Assembly (NCBI GenBank): GCA_938003765.1
Contig: CALKYE010000113.1
Span: 1 to 16,595 of the forward strand
Source: an uncultured Planctomycetia bacterium
GTDB lineage: Bacteria; Planctomycetota; UBA1135; GCA-002686595
DNA length: 16,595 nt
Reading direction: 5' to 3'
Shown here: in pieces, positions 6,539 to 13,114 of the stretch
How positions within the stretch are numbered: position 1 is the first letter of the stretch
How the letters are laid out: each line of letters starts with the position of its first letter
The notes under the pieces: model-generated
Told to the model about the DNA's origin: nothing
Databases searched by the model: none
The model's input: only the letters and a program-made list of their open reading frames with translations
Position numbers and translations under genes: made by a program

Positions 6539-9204
6539 GCTGCGACTCCCTGCGTCGCTCGTCCCTTGCGTCCGGCGAGCACGATCGGCCTGACGATGAA
6601 GGCCAACAGCGTGCCCAGGATGATGGTGTACATCCCGGCCAAGACCACCGGGATGCCCGGGTCGTAGACCACGCCGATGCCCGAGTAGTTGGGCTTCTGC
6701 GGATCCGCGTTGGTCTGGAAGAAGCGGTAGCCCTTGTACTGGAAGTAGTCGTTCACGCGGATCTCGCGCTGGCGTTCGGAGCCCAGCGGAACGGTGAACG
6801 CTTGTCCATTCTGATCCTTCTCCACGATCGACAGCACGCTGCGCCAGTCGAAGGGGAAGCCCTCGGTGTTCTCGAGGAAGCGCAGGACGTAGCGCTGATC
6901 GCCCGTCACCCACAGGTTCGACTGCTGCGTGTCGGTCGTGGCCATCTCGACGCGCTCGACGTGCTCGCGCTCCGTGCCGGGGAAGTGCACGACGTCGAGC
7001 ACCAGGCCGCGCGCATCGCGGCTGTAGAACGACTCGTCCCAGCCGTCGTCGCGGACGCGGCCGGGCTCGAAGCGCACGCGCTTCTCGAACGTCGCGGCGC
7101 GGTAGAACTGCTTGGCGAGCACCTGTCCGTCGCCGGGGAGCGCGAGGCGCTGTCCCGCGCCCGCGGGCGTGCGCGTTCCGTCCTGCGCGACGAGTTCGGG
7201 CTCTCCGCCCTCCTGCCACGAGAGCACGTAGCGCGGCGGCCCGGGGCTCGTCCAGCGGCTCCACGAGAGCTTGGTCACCAGACCGCGGTGCGTGTAGCGC
7301 TCCTGCAGCCCGTACTCGACGGCGTCGACCTGCTCGGCGACGAGCCGCCGCTCGGTGCGACCCGTCGGCGCCTCGGCCGACGGCGGACCGGTGATGTCGA
7401 TCCACACCGCGCAGAACTTGTCGGGCTGGCGCGCGAGCGGCTCGGGGTGCGTGCTGCCCTCTTCGTTGTCGACGCCGACGCGGAAGTCACTCGTCGCGTC
7501 GACGATGCGCAGGGTGTAGCCACCTTCGAGTTCGTACGTCTCTCCCACGCGGACTTCGAGCGGCTCCGACAAGGGGTCGGAGGATCCGAGCTTCTCGACG
7601 TACAGCACGCCGAGCGTCGCTTCGTCCTCGGGGAACAGCGTGAGCGGGTCCTGACCGTAGCTGGCGACGAGTCGGAAGCGACCCTGCGGATCGAAGTAGC
7701 CCTGATCGCGCAGGAACGGCGAGAGCAACAGCGTGCGCGTCGGTCCGTCGGGCGTGGTCATGCCGGCGCGCGCGCGCAGCTCGCGATCGCGTTGACTGGT
7801 CGGCACCTCGAGCTCGAACACCGGCAGCGGCTCGCTCGCCTCGGGGTCCTCGCTGACCTTGGGCAGGTCGACGCGCGCGTGGTCGTAGAGCTCCACGACG
7901 CGCAGCTCGAGCTGCGGCTTCCACTCGCCGTCCGGCGTCTGCTGGTAGTCGAGCTGGATCGTGCGACCGGGCCACAGCGTGTAGCGCGGCGGGCGACTGC
8001 TGAAGCTCTTGTCGCGCGGCTCGATCTGCAGCGCCTTCCACTCCTTGCGCGCGAAGTGATCGAGCTTCACGGCGAACGGCATCTGCTGCAGCCGGTCGCT
8101 GCGGTAGTGCTGCCAGTACGTGTCGCGCGGCTCGTCGCCCAGGTAGAGCTGCAGGATCCCGCGGTCGGTGAGCACGTTGGAGATCCAACCGCCGCTCAGC
8201 ATCACGAGCATGCCGATGTGGGTCACCACGAAGCCGATCTTGTGGATGCTGATCCAGTTCGAGGGCTTCCCGCGGAACGTGTTGAGGCCGATCGAAGTCG
8301 CCAGCAGGCACAGCAGCGCCGAGAACCAGTGCGACTTGTAGGTGCGGTTGAAGTCCAGCCGCGTGCACCAGTCGAAGGCGCCCTTGAGCAGCGCGTAGTT
8401 GCGCTTCATCAAGGCCTCGATCTCGTCGGTCTTGGGCCCCGACGCGAACGCGGCGCGCATGGTCTTCTCGCGGTTGGAGCGCTCTTCCTTGCCGTACACG
8501 CGCTCGTAGCGCTCGAGGCCGGAGATCGCCTGCGGCGGGATCACCGCTTCGGGCATGAACGCTCCGTAGGTGAGTCCGTGCACCAGGTGGTACACGAAGT
8601 ACGACTCGGCCCAGCGGAAGGCGTCGAACTGCTGGCGGTACTCCTTGAGGCGAGTGGCCTGCTCGGGAGTGAGCCGGCGCAGCGCCGGATGGTCCTCGGG
8701 ATGGATCCCGATGAAGTTGTCGCCCCTGGTCTTGGGCGAGGTCAGGTACTCGTCGACCAGGCCCGCGTCGATGTCCGCGATCAGCGGCACGCGCTGCGTG
8801 GGATCCTCGAAGCCGTCGATCTGCGGCACGAGCACGCCCAGCGTGACCGCGAGGACGCTGTAGGTGACGAGCATTACGCCCACGTGCATCGAGCGGAAGA
8901 AGCGCGCGATCAGCTCGCGCCAGACCACGATGTACGCGACCAGCGCCACGAGCAGCAGCGCGGTGAGCCCGTCGCGCGTGCCCCAGTTGGTCGGCGCGAT
9001 CAGCTCGCCCGCCGTGGCCGTGTCGGCGCGCACCGCCGCGAGCAGCGCGCGATAGGGCGCGAAGTCGGCGATCAGCACGCCCAGTCCGTGCCCGAGCACG
9101 ACCAGGGCGAGCAGGATCGCCGCGGCCGCCGCGAAGCCGACGCGCGGCGACTTCTTGGGCTGCGCGACGACTTCAGACGACGGCGCGACGAGTTGCGTTT
9201 GCAT
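6535..9204 (-). CDS. resB: Cytochrome c biogenesis protein ResB/CcsB, unusually long
   Basis: Partner of CcsA in system II cytochrome c maturation, with a large domain outside the cytoplasmic membrane. Hydrophobic segments are at about 23-46, 79-97, 108-127, 293-310 and 324-341, with one near the C-terminus (about 850-873). The segment SIHKIGFVVTHIGMLVMLSG (319-338) is the typical ResB core, with His321 and His329 as possible heme contacts. The C-terminal part (YFQYKGYRFFQTN, then the last membrane span) is also typical. At 889 residues it is far longer than the 450-600 usual for ResB. The excess is an extra loop of about 165 residues between spans three and four, and an extracytoplasmic domain of about 500 residues. 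Start is ATG 9204; no Shine-Dalgarno is visible. It overlaps ccsA by four bases. Confidence 0.91.
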   Translation of the reverse strand: MQTQLVAPSSEVVAQPKKSPRVGFAAAAAILLALVVLGHGLGVLIADFAPYRALLAAVRADTATAGELIAPTNWGTRDGLTALLLVALVAYIVVWRELIARFFRSMHVGVMLVTYSVLAVTLGVLVPQIDGFEDPTQRVPLIADIDAGLVDEYLTSPKTRGDNFIGIHPEDHPALRRLTPEQATRLKEYRQQFDAFRWAESYFVYHLVHGLTYGAFMPEAVIPPQAISGLERYERVYGKEERSNREKTMRAAFASGPKTDEIEALMKRNYALLKGAFDWCTRLDFNRTYKSHWFSALLCLLATSIGLNTFRGKPSNWISIHKIGFVVTHIGMLVMLSGGWISNVLTDRGILQLYLGDEPRDTYWQHYRSDRLQQMPFAVKLDHFARKEWKALQIEPRDKSFSSRPPRYTLWPGRTIQLDYQQTPDGEWKPQLELRVVELYDHARVDLPKVSEDPEASEPLPVFELEVPTSQRDRELRARAGMTTPDGPTRTLLLSPFLRDQGYFDPQGRFRLVASYGQDPLTLFPEDEATLGVLYVEKLGSSDPLSEPLEVRVGETYELEGGYTLRIVDATSDFRVGVDNEEGSTHPEPLARQPDKFCAVWIDITGPPSAEAPTGRTERRLVAEQVDAVEYGLQERYTHRGLVTKLSWSRWTSPGPPRYVLSWQEGGEPELVAQDGTRTPAGAGQRLALPGDGQVLAKQFYRAATFEKRVRFEPGRVRDDGWDESFYSRDARGLVLDVVHFPGTEREHVERVEMATTDTQQSNLWVTGDQRYVLRFLENTEGFPFDWRSVLSIVEKDQNGQAFTVPLGSERQREIRVNDYFQYKGYRFFQTNADPQKPNYSGIGVVYDPGIPVVLAGMYTIILGTLLAFIVRPIVLAGRKGRATQGVAA

Positions 9205-9220
9205 CGGCGGGGCGGAGGTG

Positions 9221-9238
9221 GCTCGCGCGAACGCGAGC
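9221..9238 (-). repeat. Hairpin in the resB leader, UUCG loop
   Basis: GCTCGCG-CGAA-CGCGAGC is a perfect 7-bp stem. Read on the minus strand the loop is UUCG, a stable tetraloop type. It ends 16 bases before the resB ATG, where a ribosome site would be expected, so it could affect resB translation. Confidence 0.4.
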
Positions 9239-9282
9239 GGCGGGTCCAGGAGTCCGCTGAAGAAGTGCTTCGAGGGCGATTC

Positions 9283-9298
9283 CGACGCGGGTGCGTCG
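9283..9298 (-). repeat. Hairpin in the resB leader
   Basis: CGACGC-GGGT-GCGTCG is a perfect 6-bp stem with a 4-base loop, the middle of three inverted repeats in the 207-bp gap between the prenyl synthase gene and resB. Confidence 0.35.
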
Positions 9299-9318
9299 CA
9301 GCAAGGGGGAGAAGCTCA

Positions 9319-9340
9319 GGCGAATCCAAGTGGATTCGCC
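9319..9340 (-). repeat. Inverted repeat between the prenyl synthase gene and resB
   Basis: GGCGAATCC-AAGT-GGATTCGCC is a perfect 9-bp stem with a 4-base loop. It lies about 70 bases after the prenyl synthase stop. On the minus strand it is followed by a C-rich stretch with only a few T residues, so a terminator is possible but not typical. An operator or processing site is equally possible. Confidence 0.45.
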
Positions 9341-9411
9341 GCGGAGTCTCCGACGCCGCGGCGGCGCGCTCGGGCGCGGAAGTGCACCGGATGACGTCTT
9401 CAACGGGCTCC

Positions 9412-10398
9412 CTAGTGATCGCGCGCCAGCACGAAGCCGGCCACGGACTCGAGGGCGCCGCGCGATGCGCCGGAGGGCAGGAGCGCCAAACGCGCCACGG
9501 CGCTGCGCAGGAGTTCGTTGGCGCGCGCCCGCGCGAACTCGACGCCCGCGGAGAGCTCGCACACCTCGTGCAGACGCTGGACGCGATCCTCGAGGCCCTC
9601 GAGCGTGTAGCAGTCGCGAATCCGCGCGCGGCGCGCTTCGTCGGCGCGCTGGTAGACCCACAGGACCGGCAGCGTGACCTTGCCGTCCGCGACGTCGGTG
9701 CCGACCGACTTGCCGGCCTGCTCCTGGCTCGCGGTGAGGTCGAGGCAGTCGTCGATGATCTGGAACGCGAGGCCCAGCTCGTAGCCGAACTGGCGCATGT
9801 TCGAGCCCATCGACTCGTGGCCGCCGGGGTAGCGCGCGCCGAGCTCACACGCCGCGGCGTAGAGCGTCGCCGTCTTCGCGCCCGCGATCCACTCGTAGCG
9901 CTCCTGGCTCATCTCGAAGTCGTAGCGGCTGGCCGCCTGCTCGATCTCGCCGATGCAGATGCGGCGCGTGGCCTCGGCGAGCACGCGGCTGCACAGGCGC
10001 GAGGAGAGGTCCGTCGAGAGCGCGAAGGCGCGCGCGTACAGGTAGTCGCCGAACAGGACCGCGACCTGGTTGTCCCAGCGCTCGTTCACGCACGCGACGC
10101 GGCGGCGCACCTTGGCGCCGTCCAGCACGTCGTCGTGCACGAGCGTGGCGAGGTGGATCATCTCCACCACGGCGGCGATCGAGGCGTGCTCGTCGGTGGA
10201 GTTCGAGCTGGCGTCCCCGGACAGCAGCACGAGCGCGGCGCGCAATTGCTTGCCCTGGAAGCGGCTGACGTGCTCGACCATGTCGCGCACCGCCGGCGAA
10301 GCGTCGGCGAGTTGCAGGGCGATCACCTCGCGCATGCGCTTCATCCCGTCCTGAACGGGCGCGAGGAGTTGCTGGAGCTGCTGGGGGTCGGGTTTCAT
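9412..10398 (-). CDS. trans-Polyprenyl diphosphate synthase (IspB/HepT-like)
   Basis: Condenses isopentenyl diphosphate onto an allylic primer to make long-chain polyprenyl diphosphates, used for quinone side chains or related lipids. The 328 residues have both metal-binding aspartate motifs, DDVLD (89-93) and DDCLD (216-220), with the expected GKQLRAAL near 49-56 and the GKSVGTD/DGKVTLP segment at 229-244 after the second motif. The residues before the first motif (LVH, 86-88) are small or medium-sized, consistent with a long-chain rather than farnesyl product, but chain length cannot be fixed from sequence alone. The ATG at 10398 overlaps the mobA TGA by four bases and lacks a clear Shine-Dalgarno, so translation is likely coupled to mobA. 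IspB, HepT and SdsA cannot be told apart here, hence no gene symbol. Confidence 0.95.
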   Translation of the reverse strand: MKPDPQQLQQLLAPVQDGMKRMREVIALQLADASPAVRDMVEHVSRFQGKQLRAALVLLSGDASSNSTDEHASIAAVVEMIHLATLVHDDVLDGAKVRRRVACVNERWDNQVAVLFGDYLYARAFALSTDLSSRLCSRVLAEATRRICIGEIEQAASRYDFEMSQERYEWIAGAKTATLYAAACELGARYPGGHESMGSNMRQFGYELGLAFQIIDDCLDLTASQEQAGKSVGTDVADGKVTLPVLWVYQRADEARRARIRDCYTLEGLEDRVQRLHEVCELSAGVEFARARANELLRSAVARLALLPSGASRGALESVAGFVLARDH

Positions 10399-11072
10399 GC
10401 TTGCGGGGCGTCGGCGCGTGCGCGCTCGAGCGCGCGGGCGAGGTCCTCGGGTGTGTTGAGATTGCGCGCGGATTCAAGCGCCGCGCCGCGCAACGGTGCA
10501 GAGAAGCGGTCGATCGGTCGAGTCGCGACGCGCAGCGCGGGGCGCGACTCGAGCGAGTGGAAGTCGGTCAGCTTGACCCGCCCGGCGAGCAGCGCGGCCC
10601 GCGCCGCTGGAGCACAGCTCGCGCGGTAGACCGCGCACAGCGGCTCGGGCCCCGACGGCGCGCCCAGCATGGTGACATCCCACCCGCCCTCCTGGGCGAC
10701 GCAGGCCAACTCTTCGAGCACGCGCGTGTCGACGCCGGGCATGTCGCAGGCCAGAGCGATCAGCCATTCCGTTCGGGACGCCTCCAGCGCGGCCACCAGG
10801 CCGGCCAGCGGGCCCGCGTCGGGCGCGGCGTCGAGCACTTCGCGCCGCCCCAGGTCGGAAAAGCGCGGCGCGCTTCCGGACGCCAGCAGCACTTCCGCGC
10901 AGAGCGGGTCGAGCGCCGCGATGGCGTGCTGGAGCAGCGTCTTCCCGCCGATCTCGATGGCCGCCTTGTCGCGCCCCATGCGCTGACTGCGGCCGCCGCA
11001 GAGCACCGCACCGGTCAGCGTCTCGCGCCGCGGAGAGCGCGCCTGGGCGCGGGTTGGACTGGGGACCATCAT
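10395..11072 (-). CDS. mobA: Molybdenum cofactor guanylyltransferase MobA
   Basis: Attaches GMP from GTP to molybdopterin to give the guanine dinucleotide form of the cofactor, in the cytoplasm. The N-terminal nucleotide signature is LCGGRSQRMGRDKAA (24-38) and is complete. DAGPLAGL (85-92), ALACDMPGV (106-114, with the metal-binding CDMP) and the C-terminal NLNTPEDL (204-211) are all as in MobA. Length 225 is a little above the 190-200 usual, partly from a basic N-terminal extension of about 20 residues. The start is taken as the first of two tandem ATG codons at 11072, because the upstream frame runs into tatA and is not protein-like. It begins 32 bases after the tatA stop and overlaps the prenyl synthase start. 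A MobA-like nucleotidyltransferase of other specificity (cytidylyl, MocA type) is a remote alternative. Confidence 0.94.
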   Translation of the reverse strand: MMVPSPTRAQARSPRRETLTGAVLCGGRSQRMGRDKAAIEIGGKTLLQHAIAALDPLCAEVLLASGSAPRFSDLGRREVLDAAPDAGPLAGLVAALEASRTEWLIALACDMPGVDTRVLEELACVAQEGGWDVTMLGAPSGPEPLCAVYRASCAPAARAALLAGRVKLTDFHSLESRPALRVATRPIDRFSAPLRGAALESARNLNTPEDLARALERARADAPQA

Positions 11073-11104
11073 CGCTGCGCCGGCGCGACTTCTCGGGCTC
11101 GCGC

Positions 11105-11341
11105 TCAGTGCTTGGCCGCGTCGTGCTCGACCGCGCGCGAGGTCTTCGACTCTGCCTCGCCGTCCGCTTCCTGGGCCTGCTTCATGCCCTTCTTGAAGGA
11201 GCTGATGCTCGCTCCCATCGACTCGGCCAGGGCCGGCAGCTTGCGGGCCCCGAAGAGCAAGAGCACGACGACGAGGATGACCACCCACTCCACCGTGCCG
11301 AGGTTGGCGAGCGGGAGCGGCTGACTGAGGAGCTGTTCCAT
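11105..11341 (-). CDS. tatA: Twin-arginine translocase subunit TatA
   Basis: Pore-forming subunit of the Tat system, which exports folded, often cofactor-containing proteins. The 78 residues show the standard plan: a short extracytoplasmic start, one membrane helix (about 15-30, VEWVVILVVVLLLF), the FG hinge at Phe30-Gly31, and an amphipathic helix ARKLPALAESMGASISSFKK (32-51). A charged tail follows. Start at ATG 11341, with AGGAAG about 12 bases upstream, a long but acceptable spacing. No tatC or tatB is in the window. It heads the tatA-mobA-prenyl synthase run. The pairing with mobA fits export of molybdoenzymes only after their cofactor is inserted, though that link is inference. TatE cannot be excluded from sequence alone. 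Confidence 0.93.
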   Translation of the reverse strand: MEQLLSQPLPLANLGTVEWVVILVVVLLLFGARKLPALAESMGASISSFKKGMKQAQEADGEAESKTSRAVEHDAAKH

Positions 11342-11403
11342 GGCGGTGTTGGACTTCCTGGACGGAGGGTTGGGCGAGGCAAAGCGGGCGGCGCGTGATC
11401 GCC

Positions 11404-11418
11404 GGCCTGTTTCAGGCC
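11404..11418 (-). repeat. Small hairpin in the tatA leader
   Basis: GGCCTG-TTT-CAGGCC is a perfect 6-bp stem with a 3-base loop, 63 bases upstream of the tatA start. Role unknown; it may be a leader structure. Confidence 0.35.
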
Positions 11419-11458
11419 CCCATCAACCGATACGCGGCGGGCGTGGTTCCGCGGAGCA

Positions 11459-11464
11459 ATTGTA
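11459..11464 (-). promoter_or_regulatory. Candidate -10 element upstream of tatA
   Basis: TACAAT on the minus strand matches five of six -10 positions and sits in one of the few AT-rich patches of the intergenic space. No good -35 lies 16-18 bases upstream (GTGGCG region). If used, transcription would start near 11452, with a leader of about 110 nt containing the hairpin at 11404-11418. The 186-bp gap behind the methyltransferase gene also suggests a separate promoter here. Confidence 0.3.
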
Positions 11465-11527
11465 GGCAATCGCGACAGCGCCACGCAGCCGCCCGGGCGC
11501 AATTCCAGCGCGCGGCGGCGCCGAGCC

Positions 11528-12277
11528 TCAGCGGGCCGCGCGAACCGCGATGCGCCGTGCGAGGCGCGGGTGCAGCGGCGGCAAAGACGCGGTGAAGCTG
11601 GCCAGCGTCCCCTGCGCCTTGCGTCCCACTCGCGGGCCTTGTCCGACGCGCAAGCCGGCCGCGGCGAGGCTCGCGCGCACCTCGAGCGCGGCGCTGTAGG
11701 TCGAGAGGATCGCGTGAGGCGCCATGGCGCGCGCGACGCTCGCGAGCACCGCTCGTGTCCACAGTCGCGGCTCGTCGGCGGGCGCGAACGGGTCGAAGAA
11801 CACTGCGTCGAACGAGGCCGGTGTCAGCCGCTCGAGCGCGCTCGCCGCATCGCCCAGGACGAGTTGCAACGTTCCGTTGCCCGCTTCGAACCCGCGCGCG
11901 CTGCCGTCCGCGTGCTCGAGCGCGGCTCGCAGGGCGCGGTGGACTGGTTCGAGCCAGCGCGCGCAGTCCTCGCTCTGCGGGAGTCGCAGCGACGCCTCGA
12001 TCACCGCGCTGTCGAGTTCGAGCGTGCAGACCTCGAGTCGCGCGCCGCTCGGAGCGAGCGCGTGCAGCGCTGCAGCGATGTTCAGCCCCAGGCCGGTTCC
12101 GACCTCGAGCAAGCGCACGACGCCGCGCTCGCGCCCGAGTTCAGCCAAGCGACACGGGCCGGCGTAGCGCTCGCGCGCCTGGGTCCAGGCGCCCGCCGTC
12201 GAGTGGCACGTCGCGCCGTCGCGCTCGCGGCGCAGCGTCCAACTGCCGTCGTCGGTCTGGAGCGGCGTCCACTGCAC
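11528..12277 (-). CDS. MnmC2-type tRNA wobble-uridine methyltransferase (stand-alone)
   Basis: Likely the SAM-dependent step that methylates aminomethyl(2-thio)uridine to the 5-methylaminomethyl form at tRNA position 34. The 249 residues match the methyltransferase half of MnmC (DUF752). The N-terminal TLRRERDGATCHSTAGAW (14-31) takes the place of the usual region around the substrate pocket. SAM motif I is LLEVGTGLGLN (56-66). The signature DPFAPADEPRLW (162-173) is the counterpart of DGFAPAKNPEMW in E. coli. The FAD-dependent oxidase half of E. coli MnmC is absent, as in several bacteria with DUF752 alone. Start GTG at 12277 has AAGGA seven bases upstream. The open frame continues upstream, but only as the antisense of the neighbouring methyltransferase gene. 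Exact substrate is inferred from family. Confidence 0.84.
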   Translation of the reverse strand: MQWTPLQTDDGSWTLRRERDGATCHSTAGAWTQARERYAGPCRLAELGRERGVVRLLEVGTGLGLNIAAALHALAPSGARLEVCTLELDSAVIEASLRLPQSEDCARWLEPVHRALRAALEHADGSARGFEAGNGTLQLVLGDAASALERLTPASFDAVFFDPFAPADEPRLWTRAVLASVARAMAPHAILSTYSAALEVRASLAAAGLRVGQGPRVGRKAQGTLASFTASLPPLHPRLARRIAVRAAR

Positions 12278-12322
12278 GCGCCAATCCTTGCAGCCGGGCT
12301 GCGCGCGCGCCACGCTTCGCGA

Positions 12323-12973
12323 GTGGCGATCCAAAGCGACGAGCGCAAGCTCTCGATCTACCGCGACGCCAGCGTGGCGGCGAGCTACGACGAGCGCTGG
12401 GCCGGGAGCAGCGGGCAGCGTCGCGACGAACGCACGCGGCGCGCCGTCGAGCGCGCGCTGGCCCGCGTCGGCTCGATCGAGTCGCTGCTCGACGTCCCGT
12501 GCGGCGCCGGCCGCTTCAGCGCCTGGCTCGCCGAGAGCACGCCGCGCTACGTCGGCGCCGACGCCGCGCTGCCGATGCTCGAGCAAACGCGGACGAAGTG
12601 CGCCGCGCCGCTCCTGGCCGCGGACCTCGCCGCGCTGCCGCTGCGCACGGGCAGCTTCGACGTGACGCTCTGCATCCGGCTCATGCACCTCGTGCGCGAC
12701 CCGCAGCGACGCATGGCGTTCCTCGGGGAGCTCGCGCGCGTCTCACGCCGCGCGGTGATCGTCGACTTCGTCCAGGCGGAGTCGCTCAAGGTCTGGTACG
12801 CGCGGGCGCGCTCCGCCGTCGGCCTGCGCGATCACGCCCCGAGCGCGTTGTCGCGCGAGCAGATCCGCGCGGAGCTGGACCAGGCCGGGCTCGAGCCGTG
12901 GGCCTTCGAAGCGCTGCGCTCGCCGTCGTGGATGAGCGACAAGGTGGTCGTTCTCGCGCGCCTGAAGGGCTGA
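12323..12973 (+). CDS. Class I SAM-dependent methyltransferase, substrate unknown
   Basis: A 216-residue Rossmann-fold methyltransferase of the Methyltransf_11 kind. SAM motif I is LLDVPCGAGRF (55-65), the acidic residue ending strand two is Asp80 (YVGAD), and the ADLAALPLRTGSFDVTLC segment (100-117) gives the next two motifs. RLMHLVRDPQRR (119-130) follows the standard layout. The C-terminal part (SREQIRAELDQAGL, 177-190) is common in small-molecule and ubiquinone-type methyltransferases, but the substrate cannot be told. Start is taken as GTG at 12323, giving a natural N-terminus (IYRDASVAASYDERW); no Shine-Dalgarno is visible, so it may be leaderless. It is divergent from the MnmC2-type gene with only 45 bases between starts. 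The secreted lectin-like gene begins 141 bases after its stop. Confidence 0.87.
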   Translation: MAIQSDERKLSIYRDASVAASYDERWAGSSGQRRDERTRRAVERALARVGSIESLLDVPCGAGRFSAWLAESTPRYVGADAALPMLEQTRTKCAAPLLAADLAALPLRTGSFDVTLCIRLMHLVRDPQRRMAFLGELARVSRRAVIVDFVQAESLKVWYARARSAVGLRDHAPSALSREQIRAELDQAGLEPWAFEALRSPSWMSDKVVVLARLKG

Positions 12974-13114
12974 CTCGTCGCGCGCGACAATCCAGACACA
13001 GTCGGCGCCGAGCCCGAGCAGCGACAACGGCGCACGGGGCGTATCCTCGGAGGACCTCGTCTGTCCGTGAACGCGGCCCACCGCGACGCCCAACGCCCCT
13101 CGAGAACCCTCACC

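Noticed and set aside
6529..10629. A 1366-codon open frame on the plus strand across the prenyl synthase, resB and ccsA genes
   Set aside because: It is antisense to three well-recognised genes. Its product is rich in Arg, Ala, Leu, Val and His with low-complexity runs, as expected from the complement of GC-rich codons.
11073..11288. N-terminal extension of MobA
   Set aside because: The added 72 residues overlap tatA in another frame and are not protein-like. MobA motifs begin shortly after the tandem ATG at 11072.
12278..12688. N-terminal extension of the MnmC2-type protein upstream of GTG 12277
   Set aside because: The extra 137 residues are antisense to the plus-strand methyltransferase gene and are low-complexity. 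AAGGA before GTG 12277 supports the shorter form.
12977..12988. Palindrome GTCGCGCGCGAC after the methyltransferase stop as a terminator
   Set aside because: It is only 12 bases, made of alternating CG, has no T-run, and such strings are expected by chance in this composition.
13021..13047. Promoter for the lectin-like gene from GCGACA and TATCCT
   Set aside because: The spacing is only 15 bases and the -35 is poor. TATCCT alone is not enough to claim a promoter.
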